From: Companilactobacillus jidongensis
GTDB taxonomy: Bacteria > Bacillota > Bacilli > Lactobacillales > Lactobacillaceae
DNA length: 64,000 nt
NCBI RefSeq assembly: GCF_003946575.1
Contig: NZ_RHOP01000006.1
Span: forward strand, 62,001-126,000
Direction: 5' to 3'
The notes under the pieces are model-generated. The model saw only the letters and a list, made by a program, of their open reading frames with translations, had not been told where the DNA came from and did no database searches. Position numbers and translations under genes: made by a program. Shown here in pieces: positions 7,428-16,447 of this stretch; position 1 is the first letter of the stretch, and each line of letters opens with the position of its first letter.

Positions 7428-7514
7428 GGAGAGTACAGGATTTGAACCTGCGCGCCGGTATTAGCCGGTTCGCCGGATTTCGAGTCCGGTGCATTGCCAC
7501 TCTGCCAACTCTCC
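7428..7514 (-). tRNA. tRNA-Ser (anticodon CGA)
   Basis: On the minus strand the acceptor GGAGAGT pairs with ACTCTCC. The anticodon arm is CCGGA-CTCGAAA-TCCGG, giving anticodon CGA. A long variable arm with an ACCGG/CCGG stem and GGTTCAAATCC in the T arm identify serine. CCA is not encoded. Its 3' end faces the integrase and is the presumed phage attachment site. Confidence 0.95.
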
Positions 7515-7548
7515 ATAATAAGAGGCATTCGCCTCTACTATTATATTA

Positions 7549-8067
7549 TTAATATTGCATCAATGTAAACATATCATAGCCTTTTATTTTGTCGCGACCG
7601 TGAAGATCCTTCAATTCAATCAAAAAAGCAGTTCCGACAACGATACCACCAAGTTTTTCAACGAGGTCAATTGTTGCGGCCAATGTTCCACCTGTAGCCA
7701 TTAAATCATCAACGACTAGAACCTTTTGTCCTGGCTTTACTGCATCCATCTGCATGTAGAGTGAACTTTGTCCATATTCCAAATCATAAGTAATTGATTC
7801 AGTTTTGCGAGGCAACTTACCCTTTTTACGTGCTGGAGCAAAACCAACACCCAGTTTGTAAGCCACTGGACAGCCAACGATAAATCCACGTGCTTCGGGT
7901 CCAGCAATCATCTCTGCGCCACGGCTCTTAGCATATTCAACTATTTCATCTGTTGCAGCGGCATATGCTTTGCCGTCCAACATTAATGGTGAAATGTCAC
8001 GAAATAGTACACCTGGTTCTGGAAAATCCGGAACATTAGCAACATATTTCTTAAAATCAATATCCAT
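7549..8067 (-). CDS. apt: Adenine phosphoribosyltransferase
   Basis: Salvages adenine with PRPP to AMP in the cytoplasm. The 172-residue length is that of the family. The PRPP-binding motif [16 protein letters not shown] lies at about 115-130, and [10 protein letters not shown] lies near residue 60. GGAGA precedes the ATG by 9 nt. It follows recJ by 21 nt, the common recJ-apt arrangement in Firmicutes, so the two are cotranscribed. A small hairpin AGAGGC/GCCTCT at 7521-7536 lies between apt and tRNA-Ser and may terminate or separate the transcripts. Confidence 0.95.
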   Translation of the reverse strand: MDIDFKKYVANVPDFPEPGVLFRDISPLMLDGKAYAAATDEIVEYAKSRGAEMIAGPEARGFIVGCPVAYKLGVGFAPARKKGKLPRKTESITYDLEYGQSSLYMQMDAVKPGQKVLVVDDLMATGGTLAATIDLVEKLGGIVVGTAFLIELKDLHGRDKIKGYDMFTLMQY

Positions 8068-8088
8068 CTTTTAATTTCTCCATTCAAT

Positions 8089-10398
8089 CTAACAATGACA
8101 ATCGTAATCGCTCATCCACGACAGCAGATCATCAAAATCAGACTCAATTAATATTTTTTCAACATCATTGCGTTGTAATCTCTTAAGATATGTTGGAGAT
8201 TCAATCAATTCGCGTTGTTGTGAAGCATTAGCTTTTTCAACAAAGCCATTTACCATTTTAACAAAATCTAACTCAAAAAACACTTTTAAATAGAAATCTA
8301 TATCAGATTTTTTATATCCAAGATATTCTGAGACCAAATCCATTCCATCAGCCTTGATATTTTGATGAGTATAAATATATTTTAAAAAACTCTTCATAGC
8401 AATCATATCAGGCTTTAAGTAGCGATTGGTCAAATCCGTATGGAAATATAGAGCTACGTGCTTAGTTTTGTTATTCTTGATGAATTCTTCGAACAATTCC
8501 AAATTATGCGGGCGATCATAAATCAGTATATTCTCTCCATCACAGGATTCATTATACATGATTAGCTTCACGTTGGGGTGTTGGCGGTCCGCAGCCTCAT
8601 AATACATTTCATTGAAGAAGACTACTGCATCGAATTTGTCTAAGATAGCACCGGAAATTTGCTTGTTTCGATAATCAAAGTAGACATCTTGTAACTGACT
8701 GATTTTTAAACCTTCAGATGATACTTCAAAATCATCAATCATCAATTGTAGATTCTTGCGGCCAGCCCATTCATTAATACCGAGTTCACCATAGACATCA
8801 CAAACGTCAGTATTCATATTCTCAGCTTTAGAGAACATTCCAAAACCAATTGCGCCAACTTGTTGTTGCTTATCGGTAATATTAGCTTTCAAGTGTGTTC
8901 CGTCTTTACCAATCGACTTAACTTGTGATAATGAAACGTTGCTTAACTTCAAAACTGGCTTAGGATTTCCCATACCAAATGGAGCTAATCGCCCAATCTC
9001 TTTGATCAAATCGAAATTCAAATTCTTCATTTCAACATCAAGGTCAAAGTACTTAGTAACTGAACCTTCTGGATTGAAATTTTGTTTAGCCGGTTCTTCC
9101 AACAATAACGGTGTTAGTTTTTCTAAACCTTCTTTTGAAATAGAAAAACCACAAGCTTGCGCATGTCCGCCAAAACTAGCAAATAAATCGTTGTGTGCAT
9201 TTAACGCTTCAAACAAATTGAAACCTTCTGGACTTCGACCAGATCCCTTGTACAATTGGGAATCCTCATCATACCGCATTACTAATGCCGGTTTATTTTC
9301 TTGGTCTACTGCCCTACTGGCAACGATTCCTAATATTCCTTGATGCCACTTGTCACTTTTTAGAAGTAAGACACCATCGTCTTTTTGTTCAGCAATTTGC
9401 GATTCAGAATCATTGAATGCTGTGGCAACTAATTCTTGACGCTTAGTATTTATTTCTTCAGTTTCATCCACAATTTCTTTGGCAAATGATTCATCACCAG
9501 TCGTCAATAATTCCACTCCAGATGACGCATTTGTCAGTCGACCCAAAGCATTGATTCTTGGCGCAATCTTAAACCCAACATCTTCTTCAGTCATTTGGTT
9601 AATTTTTAATTTACATTTTTTAATAAGTGCACCTAGACCAACATGTTTATTGTCAGCCATTCGTTTCAAACCTTCAGTCACAATTACACGATTTTCGCCC
9701 AATAGTGGCACAGAATCTGCGATTGTTCCAATTGCGGCTAGGTCAATCAAATCAAGTGCATCATCACCTAACAATGCATCCGCAATTTTGAAGGCGACAC
9801 CTGCACCGGACAAATATGGACAAACATACTCTGAACCAGGGATTGTTGGATGAACGATTGCATCGGCTTCTGGCAATTCATCTGGTAAATCATGATGATC
9901 GGTAATAACAACTTTGATTCCTTGATTCTTAAGATACTTGATTTCATTTTTACCACTGACACCATTGTCGACTGTTATTAATAAATCTATATTTTGGTCA
10001 GCTAAAAATTTATAAACATCCAAATTAGGGCCGTATCCATCTTTGAAACGATCTGGAATATAAAATATTGGCTTCACACCGAGCTTTTGCAATGTCAGTT
10101 TCATAATCGAAGTACTAGTTACACCGTCGGCATCATAGTCACCATAAATAGCAATCTTACTGCCACTTTCAACAGCTTCATCGATTACTTCCAGTGCTTT
10201 ATCCATATCATGAAGTCCAAATGGATCTTGCAACTCAGTCACATCAGCGTGAATAAAATCATCTATATCAGATTTCGACGTTAAATCACGAGAAATAAGC
10301 AATTCAGCTAAAACTTCACTGACATTGTTCTCTTTTGAAAAATCTGAAATTTCTTTTTTAGTGGGATTCTTTCTTTTTTCCCAATTGATTAATACCAC
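8089..10398 (-). CDS. recJ: Single-stranded-DNA-specific exonuclease RecJ
   Basis: A 5'-3' exonuclease of recombination and repair. The 769-residue protein has the DHH phosphoesterase motifs YGDYDADGVTSTS (about 80-92) and TDHHDLPDELP (about 160-170), a DHHA1 domain with GGHAQACGFS (about 400-410), an OB-fold, and the C-terminal RecJ extension typical of lactobacilli. The start is GTG 10398, with a weak AGGTGAT ahead. It is upstream of apt in one leftward unit. Confidence 0.95.
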   Translation of the reverse strand: MVLINWEKRKNPTKKEISDFSKENNVSEVLAELLISRDLTSKSDIDDFIHADVTELQDPFGLHDMDKALEVIDEAVESGSKIAIYGDYDADGVTSTSIMKLTLQKLGVKPIFYIPDRFKDGYGPNLDVYKFLADQNIDLLITVDNGVSGKNEIKYLKNQGIKVVITDHHDLPDELPEADAIVHPTIPGSEYVCPYLSGAGVAFKIADALLGDDALDLIDLAAIGTIADSVPLLGENRVIVTEGLKRMADNKHVGLGALIKKCKLKINQMTEEDVGFKIAPRINALGRLTNASSGVELLTTGDESFAKEIVDETEEINTKRQELVATAFNDSESQIAEQKDDGVLLLKSDKWHQGILGIVASRAVDQENKPALVMRYDEDSQLYKGSGRSPEGFNLFEALNAHNDLFASFGGHAQACGFSISKEGLEKLTPLLLEEPAKQNFNPEGSVTKYFDLDVEMKNLNFDLIKEIGRLAPFGMGNPKPVLKLSNVSLSQVKSIGKDGTHLKANITDKQQQVGAIGFGMFSKAENMNTDVCDVYGELGINEWAGRKNLQLMIDDFEVSSEGLKISQLQDVYFDYRNKQISGAILDKFDAVVFFNEMYYEAADRQHPNVKLIMYNESCDGENILIYDRPHNLELFEEFIKNNKTKHVALYFHTDLTNRYLKPDMIAMKSFLKYIYTHQNIKADGMDLVSEYLGYKKSDIDFYLKVFFELDFVKMVNGFVEKANASQQRELIESPTYLKRLQRNDVEKILIESDFDDLLSWMSDYDCHC

Positions 10399-10440
10399 TA
10401 CATCACCTACTAACTAAATCATTATAACAGTGTTTATGAC

Positions 10441-10470
10441 AAAAAAATAAGCTTGACATTGCCAAGCCTA
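10441..10470 (-). terminator. Terminator overlapping the srtA stop
   Basis: On the minus strand TAGGCTTG and CAAGCTTA form an 8-bp stem (one G-U) around a 7-nt loop, followed by a T-rich tail into 10441. Confidence 0.65.
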
Positions 10471-11130
10471 TTTGGAAAATACTGCAAGTGTAGTCTTATT
10501 TGCGGGCATGGTGCTTACTAGCGAAGCTTGAATCGCCCATCTATTAGTACCACCATCAGCACAAGTAATTAGTGTCAAAAGCTTTTGGCCTTTTTCATCA
10601 TCTAATAAATAAACTGCGGTTGGTGGAACTATTTTTTTGTAGAATATTTTGTAAGTATAGACATGTTTCATATTAGTAATATATGCGAGATCACCAATTT
10701 GTGCATTCTCAAGTGGAGAGAATAACGCACCCTTAGCCGTCATATAGTGACCCGCAAGCGCATAGTTATTCTGCCCCATCTTCTCATATTCCTTCATTGT
10801 TCCCCCACCAGTCGAAAGAGAATTATCACTCAATCCCTTAACAATAGGTAGAGACAACTTTACAGAAGGCACAGCCATCTTACCGATAACCGCCGCATCA
10901 TTGTTGACAGATGCATTGGCTACTTGTGAAGCTGTCAGTGGTTTGACCTTCTTAAAATCAAACTCACCTTTTTTATTCTCATTCTTCTTTACCTTGTTAA
11001 CTGTCAATGAACTCAAATGATAATCAGATATCCGGCTGACCGCATACTCCTTAATTGGTTCATTAAAAATCAACGCTAAAGCTACTAATAAAAGTACAAC
11101 TGTTCCTAAAATTGTAAAAAATTTCTTCAT
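10468..11130 (-). CDS. srtA: Class A sortase
   Basis: Membrane transpeptidase that anchors LPXTG surface proteins to peptidoglycan. An N-terminal membrane helix (residues about 4-24) anchors the protein. The catalytic His is in YALAGHYMT, the Cys in TLITCADGGTNRWAI and the Arg in NRW. Length (220 aa) is normal for housekeeping SrtA. The Shine-Dalgarno match is weak (CGGAATG). It is monocistronic and diverges from galE. Confidence 0.93.
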   Translation of the reverse strand: MKKFFTILGTVVLLLVALALIFNEPIKEYAVSRISDYHLSSLTVNKVKKNENKKGEFDFKKVKPLTASQVANASVNNDAAVIGKMAVPSVKLSLPIVKGLSDNSLSTGGGTMKEYEKMGQNNYALAGHYMTAKGALFSPLENAQIGDLAYITNMKHVYTYKIFYKKIVPPTAVYLLDDEKGQKLLTLITCADGGTNRWAIQASLVSTMPANKTTLAVFSK

Positions 11131-11283
11131 GGTTTTACATTCCGTTCAGATAATTTTATTTTTATATTAATATCTTAAAGCATAACACAAAAAAAGTTAA
11201 GTTTTTAAGTCGGAGTTAAGCTAAGAGCCTTAAACTACCATAATACGTTATAATAGACTTAATTCAATATCGGAGGTAATTTT

Positions 11284-12273
11284 ATGAGTATCCTTGTATT
11301 AGGTGGTGCGGGCTATGTTGGCTCACACACTGTAGATCATTTATGCAACATGGGCTATGACGTTGTCGTAGCTGACAATTTGGAAACTGGCCATCGAGCA
11401 GCGGTTAATGATAAGGCTAACTTTTATCAAGGTGACGTTCGTGACAAGGAATTCTTGATCAAACTATTCCAAGCTGAAGACATCACTGATGTGATTCATT
11501 TTGCAGCTTTCTCAGTAGTACCTGAATCAATGAAAGATCCTCTCAAATACTTTGACAACAATACTTACGGAATGATTGCACTCTTGGAAGTCATGAATAA
11601 TTTTGATGTTAAACACATCATCTTCTCTTCAACCGCCGCAACATATGGCGAACCAAAACAAATTCCTATTAAAGAGACAGATCCAACCGTTCCAACTAAT
11701 CCATACGGTGAAAGTAAACTTGCCATGGAAAAAATCATGCATTGGTCTGATGTTGCCTATGGCATCAAATTCGTAGCACTACGTTACTTCAATGTCGCTG
11801 GTGCCAAATCAGACGGTACAATTGGTGAAGATCACAATCCCGAAACTCACTTGATCCCGGTTGTTCTACAAACAGCCGCTGGTCAACGTGACAAATTGAC
11901 CATCTTCGGTGACGACTATGACACCAAAGATGGTACGAACGTTCGTGACTATGTTCACGTTGAGGACTTAGCTGAAGCACACCGTCTAGCAATGGAATAC
12001 CTCCGCGACGGTAATGACAGCAATATTTTCAACTTAGGTTCTTCAAATGGATTCTCCAACAAGGAAATCCTCGAAGCTGCCCGTGAAGTTACTGGCAAAG
12101 AAATTCCTGCTGAAATGGGACCTCGTCGCCCTGGTGATCCAAGCACTTTGATTGCTGATTCAACTAAAGCACGTGAAGTTCTCAATTGGAAACCTCAATA
12201 TGATGATGTTCATACTGTTATCAAGGATGCTTGGAATTTCAAAACTAAGCATATGAATGGATATGAAGACTAA
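11284..12273 (+). CDS. galE: UDP-glucose 4-epimerase
   Basis: Interconverts UDP-glucose and UDP-galactose for cell-wall sugar supply or the Leloir pathway. The 329-residue SDR protein has the NAD-binding GGAGYVGSH at residues 7-15, catalytic YGESK near 144-148 and the epimerase segment [14 protein letters not shown] precedes the ATG, and TATAAT at 11249-11254 is a likely -10. No gal operon surrounds it, so an exopolysaccharide or wall role is as likely as galactose catabolism. Confidence 0.93.
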   Translation: MSILVLGGAGYVGSHTVDHLCNMGYDVVVADNLETGHRAAVNDKANFYQGDVRDKEFLIKLFQAEDITDVIHFAAFSVVPESMKDPLKYFDNNTYGMIALLEVMNNFDVKHIIFSSTAATYGEPKQIPIKETDPTVPTNPYGESKLAMEKIMHWSDVAYGIKFVALRYFNVAGAKSDGTIGEDHNPETHLIPVVLQTAAGQRDKLTIFGDDYDTKDGTNVRDYVHVEDLAEAHRLAMEYLRDGNDSNIFNLGSSNGFSNKEILEAAREVTGKEIPAEMGPRRPGDPSTLIADSTKAREVLNWKPQYDDVHTVIKDAWNFKTKHMNGYED

Positions 12274-12290
12274 TTAACAGAGTACATTTC

Positions 12291-12320
12291 AATACGACAC
12301 CTAAGGTGTCGTATTTTTTT
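12291..12320 (+). terminator. galE terminator
   Basis: A perfect 11-bp stem AATACGACACC/GGTGTCGTATT with a TAA loop is followed by a T run. Confidence 0.9.
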
Positions 12321-12409
12321 GTGTATGTAGCTGTCCCAGTTTGTAAATGGTAAAATAATATTACAATTATTAACTTGTTTACGTGAATGATCATTGAGGG
12401 GGGAAACAA

Positions 12410-13546
12410 ATGAAACTTACAAAAAGTGAAATAATTCGTTACACTACTTTTGTAGCTATTTTTCTTATTCTACTCGTATACCCAGGACAAATAGTCAATT
12501 TGTTCAAGCTTCTATATTCGGTATCACTACCACTAATTATTGGTGGTGCACTAGCATACTGTATTAATATTCTGAGCAGTGCTATGGAACGGTGGTTCTG
12601 GCCCAAAGCCAAGAGAAAATGGGCCAAAGGTCTACGACGACCAACTGCCTTACTTTTAGCGATTATTATTATAATCGCAGTTATTGCTTGGGTTCTGAGA
12701 TTAGTATTGCCGCAGTTTATTACAGCCATCGGAAGTTTCTTCTCAAGTCTTCCCGATTTAGTTGATAGCTTGAACAAATGGCTGAATAATTCTAATCAAG
12801 CTAGTGCAATCGCATCTCAATTGGAAACTACTCAGGTCGATTGGACTTCAATTCAATCTAAATTGATGAAATTCGTTTCCACTGGATTGTCAGGAATCTT
12901 TTCATCATCAATTTCTATTTTTGGAAGTTTGTCAAAAGGATTATTCAACTTCATACTTGCCTTTACCTTTGCCATTTATCTGGTTAGTGGAAAAGAAAGA
13001 ATATCTAATCGTTTGAATCGAGTTATGGATGCTTTTATTCCTCAAAAAATCATTGATAAAACTCACTATGTAATTAAAGTTACTGATAATGCTTTTTCAA
13101 GTTTTATCAGTGGCCAAACTATCGAAGCATTCATACTTGGTACCCTATGTGCGTTGGGTATGTGGATCTTCAAGTTTCCAAGTGCTCTACCAGTGGGTGC
13201 TTTGGTTGGTATTACAGCCTTAGTGCCAATGATTGGTGCTTGGATAGGTGGAGCGGTCGGATTCGTTTTAATTGCTGTAACCTCACCACTTCAAGGCGTA
13301 CTATTCGTTGTATATATCATTGTCTTACAACAAATCGAAAGTAATCTTATCTATCCTCGTGTCGTTGGTGGATCTATCGGCTTACCTGGTATCTTAGTTC
13401 TAGCTGCTATCACGGTTGGTGGCGGCTTTGCCGGTATCATTGGAATGTTATTGAGTGTTCCAATTGCGGCCACACTCTATCAATTGGTCAAAAATGCTAC
13501 GTTAAAAAAAGAAAAGAACATATCAAAAAAGGTTGTCGAAAAATAA
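12410..13546 (+). CDS. AI-2E family transporter (YtvI/YhhT-like permease)
   Basis: A polytopic membrane protein of 378 residues with about eight hydrophobic segments: two N-terminal helices, a loop, then the conserved C-terminal block GALVGITALVPMIGAWIGG and NLIYPRVVGGSIGLPGILV. The family includes exporters such as TqsA and Na+/H+ antiporters. The substrate cannot be set from sequence. GAGGGGGG precedes the ATG. The gene stands alone between galE and a convergent aldo/keto reductase. Confidence 0.85.
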   Translation: MKLTKSEIIRYTTFVAIFLILLVYPGQIVNLFKLLYSVSLPLIIGGALAYCINILSSAMERWFWPKAKRKWAKGLRRPTALLLAIIIIIAVIAWVLRLVLPQFITAIGSFFSSLPDLVDSLNKWLNNSNQASAIASQLETTQVDWTSIQSKLMKFVSTGLSGIFSSSISIFGSLSKGLFNFILAFTFAIYLVSGKERISNRLNRVMDAFIPQKIIDKTHYVIKVTDNAFSSFISGQTIEAFILGTLCALGMWIFKFPSALPVGALVGITALVPMIGAWIGGAVGFVLIAVTSPLQGVLFVVYIIVLQQIESNLIYPRVVGGSIGLPGILVLAAITVGGGFAGIIGMLLSVPIAATLYQLVKNATLKKEKNISKKVVEK

Positions 13547-13566
13547 TTCGGCAGCCTTTATTTTTT
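13525..13566 (+). terminator. Bidirectional terminator between permease and aldo/keto reductase
   Basis: A 13-bp stem (13528-13540 with 13547-13559, including G-T pairs) is flanked by A-rich and T-rich tracts, so it can serve both convergent genes. Confidence 0.8.
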
Positions 13567-13571
13567 ATATT

Positions 13572-14432
13572 CTAGAATTCAGCTTTATCGGGATCCATAG
13601 CCAAACCGGCAACACCATGTAACCCATCAATTATCTTCATATCTTCTTGAGAAATTTCGAAGTCAAATAATTGGGTATTTTCTTTGATTCTGTCAACGTG
13701 AACCGACTTAGGAAGTGGTAAGAAGCCTAATTGCAACGACCAACGTAATACAAGTTGAGCAACTGACTTGTTATAACGTTTTGCCATTTCTTGTAATTCT
13801 GGAACTTGGAAAATTTTACCAGTTCCAAGTGGACTATATGCTTCACTCAAAATATTGTATTCATTATTATAATCGACAACATCTGGCTGCAAATCACTAG
13901 GGTTAAGGAAAATTTGGTTAACCATTGGTGTAACATTGGCTGTTTGCATCAATTCATTCAAATGATCACCACGGAAGTTTGAAACACCAATTGCTCGTGT
14001 CTTACCACTCTCAAGCAAATCTTCCATAGCACGCCATGTTTCAGCATTTACTTCTTGCCAATTGTCACGGAATTTAATTGGATTAGGCCAATGAATCAAA
14101 TATAAGTCAACGTAATCAACGTTTAGTTCCTTCAAGGAATGATCCATAGCTTTAATTGTTGAATCATAGCCATGATCGTCATTCCACAACTTAGTAGTTA
14201 AGAACAAATCATCACGCTTGATACCTGATGCTTTGATTCCTTCGCCTACACTATCTTCATTACCGTATGCCGCAGCAGTATCAATATGACGATATCCCGC
14301 ATCAATCGCAGCTTTCACACTTTCTTTAGCAACTTCACCATCTGGAGTTTGCCATGTACCAAATCCAACGATAGGAATCTCAACACCATTGCTAAGAGAA
14401 TATGTATCTTCTAAACTATTTAAATCTGCCAT
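13572..14432 (-). CDS. Aldo/keto reductase (glyoxal/2,5-diketogluconate type)
   Basis: NADPH-dependent carbonyl reductase of 286 residues. The AKR signatures are present: GFGTWQTPDGE, GYRHIDTAAAYGNEDSVGEG with catalytic Asp/Tyr, VDLYLIHWPNP and RAIGVSNFRGDHL. It is closest in pattern to YvgN/DkgA enzymes that reduce methylglyoxal and other aldehydes. GAGGGAG precedes the ATG. It is monocistronic. Confidence 0.88.
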   Translation of the reverse strand: MADLNSLEDTYSLSNGVEIPIVGFGTWQTPDGEVAKESVKAAIDAGYRHIDTAAAYGNEDSVGEGIKASGIKRDDLFLTTKLWNDDHGYDSTIKAMDHSLKELNVDYVDLYLIHWPNPIKFRDNWQEVNAETWRAMEDLLESGKTRAIGVSNFRGDHLNELMQTANVTPMVNQIFLNPSDLQPDVVDYNNEYNILSEAYSPLGTGKIFQVPELQEMAKRYNKSVAQLVLRWSLQLGFLPLPKSVHVDRIKENTQLFDFEISQEDMKIIDGLHGVAGLAMDPDKAEF

Positions 14433-14490
14433 TTGTTACTCCCTCAAAAATAAATTTATATTAATATCATAACAAAACATTTCAAATGAT

Positions 14491-14523
14491 AAAAAAATAA
14501 GAACTCGACATTTTGCCGAGTTC
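14491..14523 (-). terminator. gdhA terminator
   Basis: On the minus strand GAACTCGGC and GTCGAGTTC form a stem around a short loop, followed by a T-rich run. Confidence 0.85.
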
Positions 14524-14529
14524 CATTTT

Positions 14530-15876
14530 TTATACTAAACCTTGTGCAATCATTGCTTCTGCAACTTTAGCAAATCCGGTAATGTTTGCTCCACTCAGGT
14601 AATCACCGCTAACGCCATATTCATTAGCTGCAGCTACTGAGTCATCAAAAATATCTTTCATTATTTGTTTTAAACGGTTATCCACTTCTTCAAATGTCCA
14701 ACTCAAACGCATACTATTTTGACTCATTTCAAGAGCCGAAACAGCTACACCACCAGCATTAGCTGCTTTGGCAGGCCCATACAGCAATCCAGCTTTTTGA
14801 TATGCAGTGATTGCTTCAGGGCTACTTGGCATATTTGCACCTTCAGCGACAACTTTAGCGCCATTACCAATGATATTTTGTGCTTGATCACCACTGATTT
14901 CATTTTGAGTCGCACTTGGTAGAGCAATGTCATAAACAACTTTAGCATCCCAAACTGAACCTTCGTGATATTCTGCGCTCGAAACTCTGTCAGCATATTC
15001 CTTGATACGTCCGCGCTCAGCTTCCTTGATCTGTTTAACAGTATCGAGGTCGATTCCGTTCTCGTCAATGACGTAACCATTTGAATCAGAACAAGTAATA
15101 ACCTTACCACCTAATTCTGTTACCTTTTGAATAGCATAGATTGCAACATTACCAGCACCAGAAATGGCAACACGTTTGCCTGCAAAACTATCGTTATCAG
15201 CTTTGAGCATCTCGTCAGTGTAATAAGCCAAACCATATCCAGTAGCTTCAGTTCTAGCTAATGAACCACCATAGCCTAGTCCTTTACCAGTCAAGACACC
15301 ACGGTCAGCACCGCGGAGACGCTTGTATTGACCATATAAGTAACCAATTTCACGTCCGCCTACTCCGATATCACCGGCAGGAACATCGACGTCTAAGCCG
15401 ATATATTTGCTTAATTCAGTCATAAAACTCTGACAGAAACGCATAATTTCATTATCCGACTTACCCTTAGGATCGAAGTCAGATCCACCCTTACCACCAC
15501 CGATTGGTAGGCCAGTTAAGGCATTCTTAAAAATCTGTTCGAATCCTAAGAATTTAACAATACTCAAATTAACGGATGGATGTAATCTCAAACCACCTTT
15601 GTAGGGTCCAATAGCCGAATTAAATTGAACTCTGAATCCACGGTTCACACGTGCATGTCCGGCATCATCTAACCAAGGAACACGGAATTGGATTACACGT
15701 TCAGGCTCGGTTAAACGTTCCAAAATATTAGCCTCAATATATTCTGGATGGCGTTCAAATACCGGTGTCATTGTTTGGAAAAAGTCATGGATTGCTTCCA
15801 GAAATTCAGTTTGGTGTGGATCTCTTTGTTCAATAACTTCATAAACTTGTTGCAAATAATCGGTTGCTTTGGTCAA
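14530..15876 (-). CDS. gdhA: NADP-type glutamate dehydrogenase
   Basis: Interconverts glutamate and 2-oxoglutarate plus ammonium. The catalytic stretch PIGGGKGGSDFDPKG and the dinucleotide-binding ISGAGNVAIYA are clear. Two starts are possible. An upstream ATG at 15891 has no ribosome site, whereas TTG at 15876 has GGAGG 8 nt before it and yields 448 residues, the usual hexameric GDH length. I choose TTG. In lactobacilli GDH supplies 2-oxoglutarate for amino acid transamination and aroma formation. It has its own terminator and is separate from the upstream nar operon. Confidence 0.93.
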   Translation of the reverse strand: MTKATDYLQQVYEVIEQRDPHQTEFLEAIHDFFQTMTPVFERHPEYIEANILERLTEPERVIQFRVPWLDDAGHARVNRGFRVQFNSAIGPYKGGLRLHPSVNLSIVKFLGFEQIFKNALTGLPIGGGKGGSDFDPKGKSDNEIMRFCQSFMTELSKYIGLDVDVPAGDIGVGGREIGYLYGQYKRLRGADRGVLTGKGLGYGGSLARTEATGYGLAYYTDEMLKADNDSFAGKRVAISGAGNVAIYAIQKVTELGGKVITCSDSNGYVIDENGIDLDTVKQIKEAERGRIKEYADRVSSAEYHEGSVWDAKVVYDIALPSATQNEISGDQAQNIIGNGAKVVAEGANMPSSPEAITAYQKAGLLYGPAKAANAGGVAVSALEMSQNSMRLSWTFEEVDNRLKQIMKDIFDDSVAAANEYGVSGDYLSGANITGFAKVAEAMIAQGLV

Positions 15877-15942
15877 AATATCATCCTCCATTATTAAATT
15901 AATTCTAATAATAGTTTAATTGTTTTATAAGGAAATTGCACG

Positions 15943-15974
15943 AAAAAAAGCATTGGATTTCTCCAAATGCTTTC
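15943..15974 (-). terminator. Terminator of the nar operon
   Basis: AAAGCATTGG and CCAAATGCTTT form a stem with one bulge, and T7 follows on the minus strand. It ends the long leftward nar unit. The rest of 15877-16096 contains the gdhA promoter region and no other gene that I can see. Confidence 0.7.
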
Positions 15975-16096
15975 TTAAACGCGCTTTTAAAGAACAAACT
16001 CCTGCGCTTACTATGGATAACAAATGCAACAACTACGTTGCCACCTTCGCTATCCTAAGTAATGCTCAAAGTTTCCCGTTCTTTAACGTGCTCTAT

Positions 16097-16429
16097 TTAA
16101 CCGTTAATTCCTAAGGCAATCTGTGCAAAACGACTCATCTTACTCATGTCCCAGATGGGATACCAGACTAAATTAATATCACAAGTATCGATTCCATCAA
16201 CTGATTCAGCTGCGGTATGAATATCATTCGCAATCATATCACTCAATGGACATCCCATTGTTGTCAATGTCATTGTAACTGTGCATGCTGTACCTTCGAT
16301 CTCAATGCCATAGATCAATCCAAGATTAACGATATCAATACCTAATTCAGGATCAATAACATCCTCAAGAGCTTCCATGATTGCTTCGCGCTGTTTGTCT
16401 TTTTTTGTTGCTACTTTTTCTTCACTCAT
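16097..16429 (-). CDS. MIP18/DUF59-type metal-sulfur cluster assembly factor (copy 1)
   Basis: A 110-residue protein of the SufT/PaaD/MIP18 family, which helps insert Fe-S clusters. It has DPELGIDIVNLGLIYGIEI, the conserved Cys in TLTTMGCPLSDMI, and a C-terminal INLVWYPIWDMSKMSRFA. An extra charged N-terminus of about 13 residues precedes the domain. It is last in the nar operon, 18 nt after narK, pointing to maturation of the many clusters in NarGH or MoaA. A close paralogue lies at 42763-43077. Confidence 0.85.
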   Translation of the reverse strand: MSEEKVATKKDKQREAIMEALEDVIDPELGIDIVNLGLIYGIEIEGTACTVTMTLTTMGCPLSDMIANDIHTAAESVDGIDTCDINLVWYPIWDMSKMSRFAQIALGING

Positions 16430-16447
16430 AGGTGCACCTCAATTCAA

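Noticed and set aside
8939-9853. Open frames on the plus strand inside recJ (and similar ones inside narG, dnaK, gdhA and truB)
   Set aside because: They lie wholly opposite strong conserved genes, lack ribosome sites and show no family signature.
15877-16096. Possible gene on the plus strand between gdhA and the nar operon
   Set aside because: The frame has no ribosome site and overlaps the terminator of the nar operon.
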